DNA of 32,084 nt from Paenibacillus sp. A3 (GCF_001399685.1 NZ_JTHN01000060.1:1-32084); one strand, 5' to 3'; positions 15,085-23,403 are shown, counted from the stretch's first letter. The notes: generated from the sequence alone by a model not told the origin. Translations and numbers: made by a program.

Positions 15085-16071
15085 ATGGAACGGATCCGGG
15101 TGAGCGGACTGCACAAAACCTACGATTATTACACGAAGGAAGCGGGTCTCCGGCATTCCTTGAAAAATTTGTTTTCCCGCAAAACGTTGACGAAGGAAGC
15201 GGTCAAGTCGATTTCGTTCGAGATCGCCTCTGGGGAATGCGTCGGTTTCATCGGGCCGAACGGAGCCGGGAAGACGACGACGCTGAAGATGCTTTCCGGG
15301 ATTCTGCATCCGACCGGCGGGGAAGCGTCGGTGTTCGGCCATACGCCATGGGAGCGCAAAAACGAATTCAAGCGCATCTTCTCGTTGGTCATGGGGCAAA
15401 AAAATCAGCTGTGGGTTGATTTGCCCGCCATCGAATCGATCTACCTGAACAAATGCATTTACCAGATTCCGGATGACGCCTACGAGCGGATGCTTGCCGA
15501 GCTGTCGGAGATGCTGGATGTGAAGCATTTGCTGCAGGTTCAGGTCCGGCGGCTGTCGCTCGGCGAACGGATGAAGATGGAGCTGATCGCTGCGCTCATC
15601 CACAGCCCCAAGCTGTTGTTTCTGGACGAGCCGACGATCGGCCTCGATCTGATCTCGCAGAAGAAGATCCGGGAGTTTCTGACTTATTACAACGAACAAT
15701 TCAAGGCAACCTTAATTTTGACCAGCCATTATATGAAAGATATCGAGGACGTCTGCAAGCGCACGATCGTCATTAACGAAGGCCGGATTTTGTATGACGG
15801 CGATTTCAAGAAAATCAACGAGCTGTTCAACGAAGTCAAGGTGCTGAACGTTCAGTTTTCCGAGCCGGTGCCGGAAGAAAGCCTGAGGCCGCTCGGCTGC
15901 GTCACGAAGCGCGACTCGTATCACGCGGTAATCGAGCTGCCGAAGGAACATTTGAAGCCGGTATCCCGGATGCTGCTCGACCGGTTTCCGGTTGTCGACT
16001 TCACGGTGGCGGACCTCCCGCTTGAAGAAAGCATTGCCAAGCTGTACGGCAAAGAAGTAGCCACCGGATGA
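15085..16071 (+). CDS. ABC transporter ATP-binding protein (ABC-2 exporter type)
   Basis: The 328-residue protein has a complete nucleotide-binding domain: Walker A GPNGAGKTTT, signature LSLGERMKMEL (a variant of LSGGQ), Walker B LLFLDEPTIGLD and the switch His in TSHYMKDIE. The LSLGER signature and the C-terminal extension are typical of ATPases that pair with ABC-2 permeases. The ATG follows AGGAGG. It sits between the glycosyltransferase-like gene and the BtrH-like gene, presumably powering export of the operon's product, yet no permease gene is found anywhere in the window. The permeases must lie elsewhere or have been lost. Confidence 0.9.
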   Translation: MERIRVSGLHKTYDYYTKEAGLRHSLKNLFSRKTLTKEAVKSISFEIASGECVGFIGPNGAGKTTTLKMLSGILHPTGGEASVFGHTPWERKNEFKRIFSLVMGQKNQLWVDLPAIESIYLNKCIYQIPDDAYERMLAELSEMLDVKHLLQVQVRRLSLGERMKMELIAALIHSPKLLFLDEPTIGLDLISQKKIREFLTYYNEQFKATLILTSHYMKDIEDVCKRTIVINEGRILYDGDFKKINELFNEVKVLNVQFSEPVPEESLRPLGCVTKRDSYHAVIELPKEHLKPVSRMLLDRFPVVDFTVADLPLEESIAKLYGKEVATG

Positions 16072-16126
16072 CCCCGCAGGCGAAAACAACCGCTTCTACT
16101 TCAGAAAGGCAGGGGGAGTTTATGTT

Positions 16127-17185
16127 ATGAATCGGTATCAATTGCCGCTGCAGCCGCCGCCGATCAAAGGCTTCTTGCGCTGGGCGTATACATTATCGAT
16201 TACGCACAATTACGAGGAGACGCTGTCTTGGTACTACACCAATTTCATCCAAATGTCGTGCACAAAGCATTTTCTGGAGAAACGGCGGACGTTTTTTTTC
16301 GATTTTTTCCGGGGCAAGCCGAACGAGCTGAATTTCAACAATCCGTTTCTTTTGACCTGCGCCGTCAATTATGAGCTGTTGTCGGGCTATCGGCCGGATG
16401 AGCTTGTCGAGTTTATGATCGGGCGCATAACGCAAGGCTATTATGCGATCGTCTTCATCGACGAATCGAAAATTACGGCCAGCCCTGCCTATGATGGCGA
16501 CGCTTTTCCCCATCATCTGATGCTCTCCGGATACGACTTGAAGGAACGAACGTTCGATGTGTCGATGTTCGATTTAAATCAGGTGTACCGGACGATCAAA
16601 ATCCCGTTCGAGGAATTCAGTAGCGCCTGTGAATCGATGAAGCGGCTTATCGAGAGCGGACTTGAGGCGGATCACCATACGTTTTTTTACCGGTTTAACG
16701 GGGAGCATCCCTTTGCGTTCGATCCGGTGGCGGTTGCGGATCAGCTGCGCGATTATTTGAATAGTGAGACTCATTTGAACCGGATCAACTATAACCCGGA
16801 CGGCGAAGTGTTCGGTCTGGAGACATACGAGTATCTCCAGCTGTATTTCAAGGCTGCTGCGGAGCGGCATCCCTCGTTGGTGTGGCCTAATGCCGTAAGG
16901 CATCTGCATTTGCTCTGGGAGCACAAAAAGGTGATGGCAGACCGAATCCGGTACTTTACGCAGCACGGCATCATCGAGCAGGACGAGGAGCTGCAGCAGT
17001 CGTTCGAAGAGCTCGCAAACAAGGCGAAGCTGCTGCGCGATCAGCTGGCCATCGCGGAGATGAAGGGCGATGACCGCATTTACGCGAAGATGCCCGCCAA
17101 GCTGGAGGCGATTAAGGAAAGAGAGCCGGAACTGCTGGAGCGGCTGTTAAAGCGCGTGGAGGCGGGCCAGCCGGTACGGACATAA
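16127..17185 (+). CDS. BtrH-like (butirosin H N-terminal family) acyltransferase/peptidase-fold protein
   Basis: The 352-residue protein reads ITQGYYAIVFIDES (101-114), then FPHHLMLSGYDLKERTFDVSMFD (127-149) and VYRTIKIPFEEFSSA. This succession of a hydrophobic strand, a His pair, GYD, a second strand with Asp and an FEEF helix is that of C39/BtrH-type papain-like folds. BtrH moves an aminoacyl group from a carrier protein to an aminoglycoside. The expected N-terminal catalytic Cys is not at the usual place (ITHNYEETL there; Cys45 and Cys78 are alternatives), so activity is uncertain. The C-terminal 90 residues are helical and charged. It ends the operon and is followed by a strong terminator. 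Confidence 0.6.
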   Translation: MNRYQLPLQPPPIKGFLRWAYTLSITHNYEETLSWYYTNFIQMSCTKHFLEKRRTFFFDFFRGKPNELNFNNPFLLTCAVNYELLSGYRPDELVEFMIGRITQGYYAIVFIDESKITASPAYDGDAFPHHLMLSGYDLKERTFDVSMFDLNQVYRTIKIPFEEFSSACESMKRLIESGLEADHHTFFYRFNGEHPFAFDPVAVADQLRDYLNSETHLNRINYNPDGEVFGLETYEYLQLYFKAAAERHPSLVWPNAVRHLHLLWEHKKVMADRIRYFTQHGIIEQDEELQQSFEELANKAKLLRDQLAIAEMKGDDRIYAKMPAKLEAIKEREPELLERLLKRVEAGQPVRT

Positions 17186-17197
17186 CTCGAAAAAGGA

Positions 17198-17226
17198 AAC
17201 AGCTGCTTGCGGGCGGCTGTTTTTTC
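17198..17226 (+). terminator. Rho-independent terminator of the carrier-protein operon
   Basis: AAACAGCTGC and GGCGGCTGTTT form a stem followed by a run of seven T. It lies 12 bases after the BtrH-like stop and closes the operon that begins with the carrier protein. Confidence 0.85.
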
Positions 17227-17284
17227 ATGCGCTGCGGATTGGACCTTTAGATTTACATTTTCATGGTTGAACCGATCGGCGCTT

Positions 17285-17326
17285 CGACATATACTATATC
17301 GTAACGATATGTCGGCACGATATAAT
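17285..17326 (+). promoter_or_regulatory. PadR operator overlapping its promoter
   Basis: Two nested inverted repeats are present: CGACATAT with ATATGTCG (17285-17314) and ATATCGT, A, ACGATAT (17296-17310). They occupy the -35 region ahead of a -10 TATAAT (17321-17326), and the padR start is 15 bases further on. PadR proteins commonly bind such A/T-rich dyads, so autorepression is likely. Confidence 0.6.
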
Positions 17327-17341
17327 AAAAGGAGGGTCACG

Positions 17342-17881
17342 ATGTACGACTTGTTCGTTTTAGGGGAGTTGATGGTAGGAGACACTCACGGCTACCAGCT
17401 TCAAGAAAGACTGAGACGCGCCGTTGGTCCGGTTCGGCAGATTAGCTCGGGAACGCTGTATCCGCTCCTTTCTCGGCTGGTGGAGCATGGGTGGATCAGC
17501 CTCCGGCTTGAGGAGCAGGAGGGCGGGAGAGCGCGAAAAATTTACAAGCTGACGGAGGCCGGAAGAGAACGATTTTTTGAACTGATGGACAGCCCGCTGG
17601 ATTACACGGCGGAGACGGAGCTGATGTTTCATTTTAAGATGTCCAATTTTCCTTTTGTCACAAAAGAAGTCCGGCTCGCGTCTTTAGAACAGTATCTGAA
17701 TTACCTCCAGCACAACCTGAAATATGTGGATTCCGTCGCCCGCATGATCTCCAGCAAGAAGATGGACGAGCGGAAACGCGCGCAAGTGCTGCGAATGCTC
17801 GATCACCGGAAGCATGTCGGGCTGGCGGATGCGGAGTGGGTCGCGAAGGAGCTGGAACGCATGAAAGCAGCCGAGGAATAG
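17342..17881 (+). CDS. PadR family transcriptional regulator
   Basis: The 179-residue protein has the PadR winged helix in residues 1-80 (VLGELMVGDTHGYQLQERL, then SSGTLYPLLSRLVEHGWI, the recognition helix, and the wing around EEQEGGRARKIYKLTEAGR) and a helical dimerisation part in the remainder. AAAGGAGG lies six bases before the ATG. PadR repressors usually control a linked efflux pump, and an MFS exporter follows 55 bases downstream. A nested dyad in its promoter suggests that it represses this whole three-gene unit until a ligand binds. Confidence 0.92.
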   Translation: MYDLFVLGELMVGDTHGYQLQERLRRAVGPVRQISSGTLYPLLSRLVEHGWISLRLEEQEGGRARKIYKLTEAGRERFFELMDSPLDYTAETELMFHFKMSNFPFVTKEVRLASLEQYLNYLQHNLKYVDSVARMISSKKMDERKRAQVLRMLDHRKHVGLADAEWVAKELERMKAAEE

Positions 17882-17936
17882 CAATAGCCTGCCTCATGCA
17901 GCTTAGAATTTGACTACATCAAGGAGGAAACAAAAG

Positions 17937-19070
17937 ATGGAGCGTCTATGGACCAAGCCGTTCATTCAACTGACGGCAGGCATGCTGTTCCTGTTTACGG
18001 GCTTCTATTTGCTGCTGCCGACGATGCCGCTGTTCATCAAGCAATTAGGCGGCAGCGAGTCGCAGGTCGGATTTGTCGTCGGCGTATTCACACTGTCTGC
18101 GGTCATTTTTCGCCCGATTGTCGGAGGCTTGCTCGACCGGTACGGCCGGAGGCCGTTTATCGTTTGGGGGCTGCTGCTCTTCGTCGTGGCGATGTATTTG
18201 TACAGCTGGGCAGGAGGTATCGTCGTTTTGCTTGCGCTGCGGATCGTGCACGGCATGAGCTGGGCGCTGTCTACAACGGCCGTCGGGACGGCCATTACGG
18301 ATGTGATTCCGCCAGCCCGGCGCGGGGAAGGGATGGGCTGGTACGGGATGGCGATGACCGTAGCTATGGCTATCGGTCCGATGCTTGGCATATGGATGCT
18401 GCAAAAGCTTTCGTTCCACGGTCTGTTCCTGTACGCTACCGGTTTTGCGGCCGTGGCTCTGCTTCTGGCTCTTGGAACCAAAATACCGTTTCAGCCGAAA
18501 GCGGTCACCGGGCGCATTCAATTGGTGGAAAAGTCGGTATTGTCCGTGACGGTGGCGATTTTCTTTCTGGCCGTTCCTTATGGAGGCATTACGACCTTCT
18601 TGCCGCTTTTCGCCGAATCGATCAAGGTGAATCCGGGTACTTTTTTTCTGGTCTATGCCGTGGCGCTGACGCTGATTCGCCCCATCGCCGGAAAGCTCTC
18701 CGATAGGTACGGCGAGTCGTTTATCATTATCCCGGCGCTTGGGACGACGATGGCGGCGCTGCTTGTATTGAGCTTTTCCAGCGGGCTGACCGGCGTGATC
18801 GTAGCGGCCGTATTGTACGGGATCGGATTCGGTTCCGCGCAGCCGGCGCTGCAAGCGGCGACGCTGCGGCTTGCGCCTGCGGACCGCAAAGGGGTGGCCA
18901 ACGCTTCGTTCTTTACCGCGTTTGACTTGGGCATCGCGCTCGGCTGGGTTTCTCAGCATACGGGGTACCAGGCATTGTTTACGGTTAGCGCCGTATCGGT
19001 GGCGGTTTCGTTGATCCTGTTTGCCGTCTTCGTAAGACAGCTGCTGCGCGCCGCGGTGCCGCAAAATTAA
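17937..19070 (+). CDS. MFS transporter (drug/metabolite exporter type)
   Basis: The 377-residue protein has about 12 hydrophobic segments and the MFS loop motif GGLLDRYGRRP between helices 2 and 3, repeated as AGKLSDRYGES in the second half. The first helix reads FIQLTAGMLFLFTGFYLL. The shape is that of small-molecule exporters of the YwoG/YfkF kind. The ATG chosen follows AAGGAGG nine bases upstream; an earlier start in frame has no such site. It is in one transcription unit with padR and the arylamine acetyltransferase, which together suggest detoxification by modification and export. Confidence 0.92.
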   Translation: MERLWTKPFIQLTAGMLFLFTGFYLLLPTMPLFIKQLGGSESQVGFVVGVFTLSAVIFRPIVGGLLDRYGRRPFIVWGLLLFVVAMYLYSWAGGIVVLLALRIVHGMSWALSTTAVGTAITDVIPPARRGEGMGWYGMAMTVAMAIGPMLGIWMLQKLSFHGLFLYATGFAAVALLLALGTKIPFQPKAVTGRIQLVEKSVLSVTVAIFFLAVPYGGITTFLPLFAESIKVNPGTFFLVYAVALTLIRPIAGKLSDRYGESFIIIPALGTTMAALLVLSFSSGLTGVIVAAVLYGIGFGSAQPALQAATLRLAPADRKGVANASFFTAFDLGIALGWVSQHTGYQALFTVSAVSVAVSLILFAVFVRQLLRAAVPQN

Positions 19071-19088
19071 TTCCGGGAGGGAATGGAA

Positions 19089-19838
19089 ATGGATGTAAGT
19101 ATTTACTTGCAGCGCATCGAAGTGGCAGAGCCTGTTCAACAGACTTTGGAAAGCTTGACGCAGCTGCAGAAGCGGCACGAGACCCGAATTCCTTTTGAAA
19201 ATTTGGATATCCTACGGGGCATTCCGATCGCGCTTCAGACGGGCGACCTCTTCGAGAAACTTGTCAATCGACGGAGGGGTGGCGTCTGCTATGAATTAAA
19301 CGGACTGTTCAGCGAGCTGCTGCGCCGGACTGGATTCGAGACCCATATGATTGCCGCAACCGTCTATCGGGGAGAAGGCCAATGGGGGACGGAAGGCTCG
19401 CATGCAACCAATCTCGTTCGTTTGGAGGGGCGTCCATATTTGGTTGACGTCGGCTTTGGCGGCAACTCCCCGCGCCGTCCGGTGCCCATAACCGGGGAGG
19501 AGATTCAGGACACGGACGGCTTCTACCGGATCAGACCGTATCCCGAGCTGCGGAACGGTTACATTTTGGAGAAGAAAGAGGACCGGGACTGGACGATCTT
19601 GTACAGGTTTGATCTGGAACCGAAGCAGCTCAAGGATTTTGCCGAGGTGTGCGACGTGACGCAATATGCCCCGGAATCGCCGTTCAACAAAGTTTATTTC
19701 TTAATGAAAGTGACGGAGGAAGGCCGGATGACGCTGTTCGATCATTCCTTGACCGTGGTCGACGGCCCGAATAAAACCAAAGAGACGATCGAAGCAGGTC
19801 GCATCGACGACATCTTGGACCGGTTTCTCGCTCCCTAA
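19089..19838 (+). CDS. Arylamine N-acetyltransferase (NAT)
   Basis: The 249-residue protein carries the complete Cys-His-Asp triad of NAT enzymes: Cys67 in RRGGVCYELNGLF, His105 in GSHATNLV and Asp120 in YLVDVGFGG. The early segment RIPFENLDI (34-42) is also a family hallmark. NATs transfer acetyl (or other acyl) groups from CoA to arylamines and hydrazines, and relatives close macrolactam rings in antibiotic synthesis. Two in-frame ATGs lie six bases apart; the second is eight bases after GGAGG and is used. It follows the MFS gene by 18 bases and has no obvious own promoter. Confidence 0.93.
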   Translation: MDVSIYLQRIEVAEPVQQTLESLTQLQKRHETRIPFENLDILRGIPIALQTGDLFEKLVNRRRGGVCYELNGLFSELLRRTGFETHMIAATVYRGEGQWGTEGSHATNLVRLEGRPYLVDVGFGGNSPRRPVPITGEEIQDTDGFYRIRPYPELRNGYILEKKEDRDWTILYRFDLEPKQLKDFAEVCDVTQYAPESPFNKVYFLMKVTEEGRMTLFDHSLTVVDGPNKTKETIEAGRIDDILDRFLAP

Positions 19839-19924
19839 GTCCGGTGTACCATTGCGGCGGCTCCCGAGCTTGACATATAATAGCGACAGACTTACAAGAA
19901 CAAGGCAGAGGAGCGTACATACGC

Positions 19925-20899
19925 ATGAACAAACCGATTCCATTACATAAACACGGTTTTCCCGCCAGCCGGATCGTGCTTGGCTGCATGGGGCTCGGCG
20001 GAAGCTGGGACCGGGAGCCGTCCACGGCGGAGCACGTCAAGCAGGCGCACGAAGCGGTCGAGGCGGCGCTCACCGCAGGCATCAATATGTTCGATCACGC
20101 GAATATATATACCAAAGGCAAAGCCGAGCAAGTGTTCGGTCAAGTGTTGAAGGAGCGTCCAGACCTGCGGGAGCGGATCATGATTCAATCGAAATGCGGC
20201 ATTCGCTTCGAGGAAGAGGGGGTTCCGGGGCGTTACGATTTCTCGAAGGAGCACATTGAAGCGAGTGTCGACGGGATTTTAAGACGCCTCGGCATCGACA
20301 CGCTGGATATTTTGCTGCTGCACCGGCCCGATCCTCTGATGGAACCGGAAGAGGTGGCGGAAGCGTTCCAGCGGCTGCACGAAAAGGGCAAAGTGAAAGC
20401 GTTCGGCGTCTCGAACATGAGCGCGGCGCAAATCCGCTTCCTGCAGTCCGCGATCCGGCAGCCGCTGATCGCGAATCAGCTGGAAATGAGCCTGCTCAAG
20501 CTGGACTGGCTGGATGCTGGCGTGCATCTGAACCAGCCGCAGGGCACAGGCGTTTCGTTCCCGGAAGGGACGATGGAATTTTGCCAGATGGAACATATCC
20601 AGATCCAGGCATGGAGCCCGCTCGCACGGGGCCTGTTCACGGGTGGCGACTTGTCCGGACAGCCGGAATCCGTCCGGGCCACCGCAGCCTTGGTCAGCCG
20701 TATGGCCGAGCAGAAGGACGTATCGCCCGAAGCGATCGTGCTGGCATTTTTGCTGCGCCATCCCTCAGGGATCCAGCCGGTGATCGGCACCGTGCGTCCC
20801 GACCGCATCCGGGCTTGCGGCGAAGCGGAGCGGGTGACGCTGACGCGGGAAGAGTGGTACACGCTCTACGTCACCTGCCGAGGCCGCAACATGCCTTAA
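19925..20899 (+). CDS. Aldo/keto reductase (YdhF-like)
   Basis: The 324-residue NADPH-dependent oxidoreductase has the AKR tetrad: Asp57 and Tyr62 in FDHANIYTKGKAE, Lys90 in IQSKCG and His133 in LLLHRPDPL. The NADP-binding C-terminus shows WSPLARGLF and PVIGTVRPDRI. Length and motifs match the E. coli YdhF group of single-domain reductases. AGGAG lies ten bases before the ATG. TTGACA at about 19870 is a plausible -35, with a weak -10. Physiological substrate unknown. Confidence 0.93.
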   Translation: MNKPIPLHKHGFPASRIVLGCMGLGGSWDREPSTAEHVKQAHEAVEAALTAGINMFDHANIYTKGKAEQVFGQVLKERPDLRERIMIQSKCGIRFEEEGVPGRYDFSKEHIEASVDGILRRLGIDTLDILLLHRPDPLMEPEEVAEAFQRLHEKGKVKAFGVSNMSAAQIRFLQSAIRQPLIANQLEMSLLKLDWLDAGVHLNQPQGTGVSFPEGTMEFCQMEHIQIQAWSPLARGLFTGGDLSGQPESVRATAALVSRMAEQKDVSPEAIVLAFLLRHPSGIQPVIGTVRPDRIRACGEAERVTLTREEWYTLYVTCRGRNMP

Positions 20900-21007
20900 G
20901 CTGCTCGTTCTGAGGGAACCCCCGCTTTCGATTGCCGGCCACCGCTGACTCGTTTCGTGTTAAGTTCAATTCAACAGAACATGTTCAGAAAGTGTGAGAA
21001 TGAACCT

Positions 21008-21595
21008 ATGACAACGGATATGGTGCAATCCATCTATTATAATCAAGCGTCTGATGCATTACGACGTGAGATTGCTATCATTTTACATCGGGTTTGGCCG
21101 GATGCTTGTCCAATGCCGGGTGCAACGATTCCGGAAGCTCACGATAAAGAGTTTAATGTATGCTCATTTTATTCCTGCATAGATGGAAAACTGGTCAGCT
21201 ATGCAGGTGTGGTGCATAAGACGATTATGCACGATGGACAAACATTCAATATTGCCGGACTTAGCTGCGTGGCTACAGATCCCGAGTTTTATGGTCAAGG
21301 GTTAGGTTTACGTACAGTTGCTGCCGCCACTCAATGGATTGAAAAGCAAAGCGTTATAGATTTTGGCATATTTACGTGTAAACCATCTTTAGCTTATTTC
21401 TATAATCGTGCCGGCGCTTGGTCTATCGTTCCAGATGTGGTACTGGTTGGCAGTCGGGATGAGGGGGCTTTATCTAGCGAATCCTTGGACGTTATCGTTT
21501 TGATGCGTCTGTTTTCAGAGAAAGCTAAAGCGAATGAATCACAATTGCGTCACACCACGATTAATCTTGATTTTCCTGTTGGCGAGTTTCTATAA
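21008..21595 (+). CDS. GNAT family N-acetyltransferase, AT-rich
   Basis: The 195-residue protein has a GNAT core: SYAGVVHKTIMHDGQTFNIAGL is strands 3-4, VATDPEFYGQGLGLRTVAAA is the acetyl-CoA loop (Q/RxxGxG/A variant QGLGLR), and AYFYNRAGAW is the C-terminal Tyr region. The substrate is unknown; the layout is loosely like aminoglycoside 2'-acetyltransferases, but I would not name it so. The gene is clearly more AT-rich than its neighbours and has a poor ribosome-binding site, both hinting at recent acquisition. Earlier in-frame ATGs exist (20957, 20981). Confidence 0.8.
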   Translation: MTTDMVQSIYYNQASDALRREIAIILHRVWPDACPMPGATIPEAHDKEFNVCSFYSCIDGKLVSYAGVVHKTIMHDGQTFNIAGLSCVATDPEFYGQGLGLRTVAAATQWIEKQSVIDFGIFTCKPSLAYFYNRAGAWSIVPDVVLVGSRDEGALSSESLDVIVLMRLFSEKAKANESQLRHTTINLDFPVGEFL

Positions 21596-21667
21596 TAGTC
21601 AAGAAAGTCTTGCTATAAAGAACCCGGACCCAACCGAAGAAGAGCTGAGCAAGCGTTGAGCCTGCGC

Positions 21668-21714
21668 AAAAACGGCCCGAGGCGCATATGTTGCTGCCTT
21701 CGGGCCGTTTTTTT
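21668..21714. terminator. Strong bidirectional terminator
   Basis: AAAAACGGCCCGAGGC and GCCTTCGGGCCGTTTTTTT form a long stem flanked by A and T runs. It serves the GNAT gene on the plus strand and the membrane-protein gene on the minus strand. Confidence 0.9.
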
Positions 21715-21716
21715 CA

Positions 21717-21968
21717 TCAGCGTATGTGACGGGATGTACCGTTATACCGATGGGTGCCGCGCTTCCAACGCAGGCGAATGAGCGTTTCGATAGCGATATG
21801 GATATATAGGAAATAAATCCACGGCTCCAGATGAAAATCGGGACTTCTCAGCTTTTTCTTGATGAAATCGGTGGTCAGAGGATTGTTCAAGCCGTACTGA
21901 TAGACGGCATAAGCTCCAATCGCCAACGCCAAGACGATTACAAGCGCTCTTACGCTGCTCTTGCCCAT
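21717..21968 (-). CDS. Small membrane protein of unknown function
   Basis: The 83-residue product has a first membrane helix (VRALVIVLALAIGAYAVYQYG) and a weaker second one around EPWIYFLYIHIAIETLI, with a basic C-terminus. I recognise no family. AGGAGGT lies eight bases before the ATG, so it is well translated. It follows the fatty-acid-hydroxylase-family gene on the same strand by about 50 bases and probably forms one transcription unit with it. Confidence 0.7.
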   Translation of the reverse strand: MGKSSVRALVIVLALAIGAYAVYQYGLNNPLTTDFIKKKLRSPDFHLEPWIYFLYIHIAIETLIRLRWKRGTHRYNGTSRHIR

Positions 21969-22022
21969 CGGAAATACCTCCTCATTAGACGATTGATCCG
22001 TCTCAATCCGCTTGCCCCCCGT

Positions 22023-22622
22023 TTACATGTTCTCCGTGCTGCTGTCCAGAGAGCGCTTCGCCGCTTTGGCATCCGGCGCCACTTTGTTCGTTCCCATGAC
22101 AACGTCCATGACCGGGTTGGATACGCCGTACCATGCGTGCTCATCCAAATAGTGATGCAGCAAATGCTTCTTTTTCAACCATTTGCCCCAAGGCGTGAGA
22201 GGCACGATAGGGCGGTGGGAAACAAAATGCTTCCATTGGTAATACATCTGGCAGAGGACCGTCCCGAAGACGACCGACAAAGCCAGATGAAGCTCTCCCG
22301 TCAGTGTCCAAAAAAGCAGCAGCAGCAAGGGATACGTAACAACCTCGTACCAGACGGAACCGAACAAATACCGGTCGTCGTTCGGATGCTGATGATGCGC
22401 CACGTGCCCTTCATAAGCCTTCGGAAGCAGGGCGGGGAGTTCATGCATGATATACCGATGCACGACGTATTCGATCAGTCCGAACAGCACGATTCCGCCC
22501 GCAATGGCGAGCCATGTCAGCGAAGAACCGTAAGTGATACCTACCCCCGTTCCGCTCAGCACAATCAGGATCATCAGGAACACGATTAACCGGAATTGCA
22601 AAAACTCTAGAACATACTTCAA
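22023..22622 (-). CDS. Fatty acid hydroxylase / sterol desaturase superfamily membrane protein
   Basis: The 199-residue membrane protein has the histidine clusters that hold the di-iron site of this superfamily: HRYIMH (first), HVAHHQH (second), a single His in QWKHFVSHRP, and HLLHHYLDEHAWYGV (third). Membrane helices lie near 8-30, 35-55 and 95-125. Bacterial members hydroxylate fatty acyl chains or carotenoids, and the substrate here is unknown. The start is TTG with GAGGTG eight bases upstream. It heads the two-gene minus-strand unit with the small membrane protein. Confidence 0.85.
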   Translation of the reverse strand: MKYVLEFLQFRLIVFLMILIVLSGTGVGITYGSSLTWLAIAGGIVLFGLIEYVVHRYIMHELPALLPKAYEGHVAHHQHPNDDRYLFGSVWYEVVTYPLLLLLFWTLTGELHLALSVVFGTVLCQMYYQWKHFVSHRPIVPLTPWGKWLKKKHLLHHYLDEHAWYGVSNPVMDVVMGTNKVAPDAKAAKRSLDSSTENM

Positions 22623-22782
22623 TCGTCATACACCTCATCCGTCGAAAGCGCCTTTTGAAAGCGAGCCCGCATAAAAGGCATCTCTTTGTAGTATATATAC
22701 AAACCTTTAGACGGCCCCGGACGGAGAAGCCCTTCAAATTGGTTACAAATTCACGGAAAAAATGGACAGGACGTATTTTCGA

Positions 22783-23403
22783 TTAAACGGGAGAGGGGAT
22801 GGAGAAAGGATAGAGATGGCCGTTCAGGCAAAAGGAGGTTTTCCCGGTCTCCTCGGATACGACGATGATTAAGGCATCGGTCCGCTCCGACAGTCCGATG
22901 GCGGCGCGGTGACGGGTTCCCAGCTTTTGATTGGGGAAGGTGCGTTCGGTCAGAGGGAGGATGTTGGCCGCCGAGACGATCTGATTGGAGCGTATAAATA
23001 CGGCCCCGTCGTGCAGCGGGCTGCCCGGAACGAAGATGGACTCCAGTAAGGAACTGGTAATTTCTGCGGACAGAAGGATGCCGGGGGTGATCCACGAATC
23101 GATGCTGTCTTCCCGCTGGATGACGATGAGGGCGCCTTGGCGTTTGAGACTCAGATGGTTCACCGAACGGGAAATCTCTTTATACTTGCTCGTATAGGGA
23201 GAAAGAAAACAGTTCAAATAATAGGTTGAAGCAAGCGCTCCCGTCTTGGAGAACCGCTTGGAAATGTGTTCGATCTCGTTAAGCAGGCACGTGTTGACCT
23301 CGTCCAGGCTGGAGACGACTTGTCCGATGCTGTGAAGGATATCGGTCAATTGTTCCTTAAGTTCCTTTTTTAAAGGGGAAACGTCACAGTCCATATGTTC
23401 CAT
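22783..23403 (-). CDS. cdaS: Sporulation-type diadenylate cyclase CdaS
   Basis: The 206-residue protein makes cyclic di-AMP from two ATP. Residues 1-65 form the paired-helix autoinhibitory region typical of CdaS (YojJ); the catalytic DAC domain follows with GALIVIQ, DGA at 132-134 in SPLHDGAVF and RHR at 164-166 in LGTRHRAAIGLSE. The length matches B. subtilis CdaS (about 207). CdaS is expressed in the forespore and needed for normal germination, so this supports a spore-former. The ATG has GGATGGG eight bases ahead. It is monocistronic; no neighbouring ybbR gene, which marks CdaA operons, is present. Confidence 0.92.
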   Translation of the reverse strand: MEHMDCDVSPLKKELKEQLTDILHSIGQVVSSLDEVNTCLLNEIEHISKRFSKTGALASTYYLNCFLSPYTSKYKEISRSVNHLSLKRQGALIVIQREDSIDSWITPGILLSAEITSSLLESIFVPGSPLHDGAVFIRSNQIVSAANILPLTERTFPNQKLGTRHRAAIGLSERTDALIIVVSEETGKTSFCLNGHLYPFSIPSPV

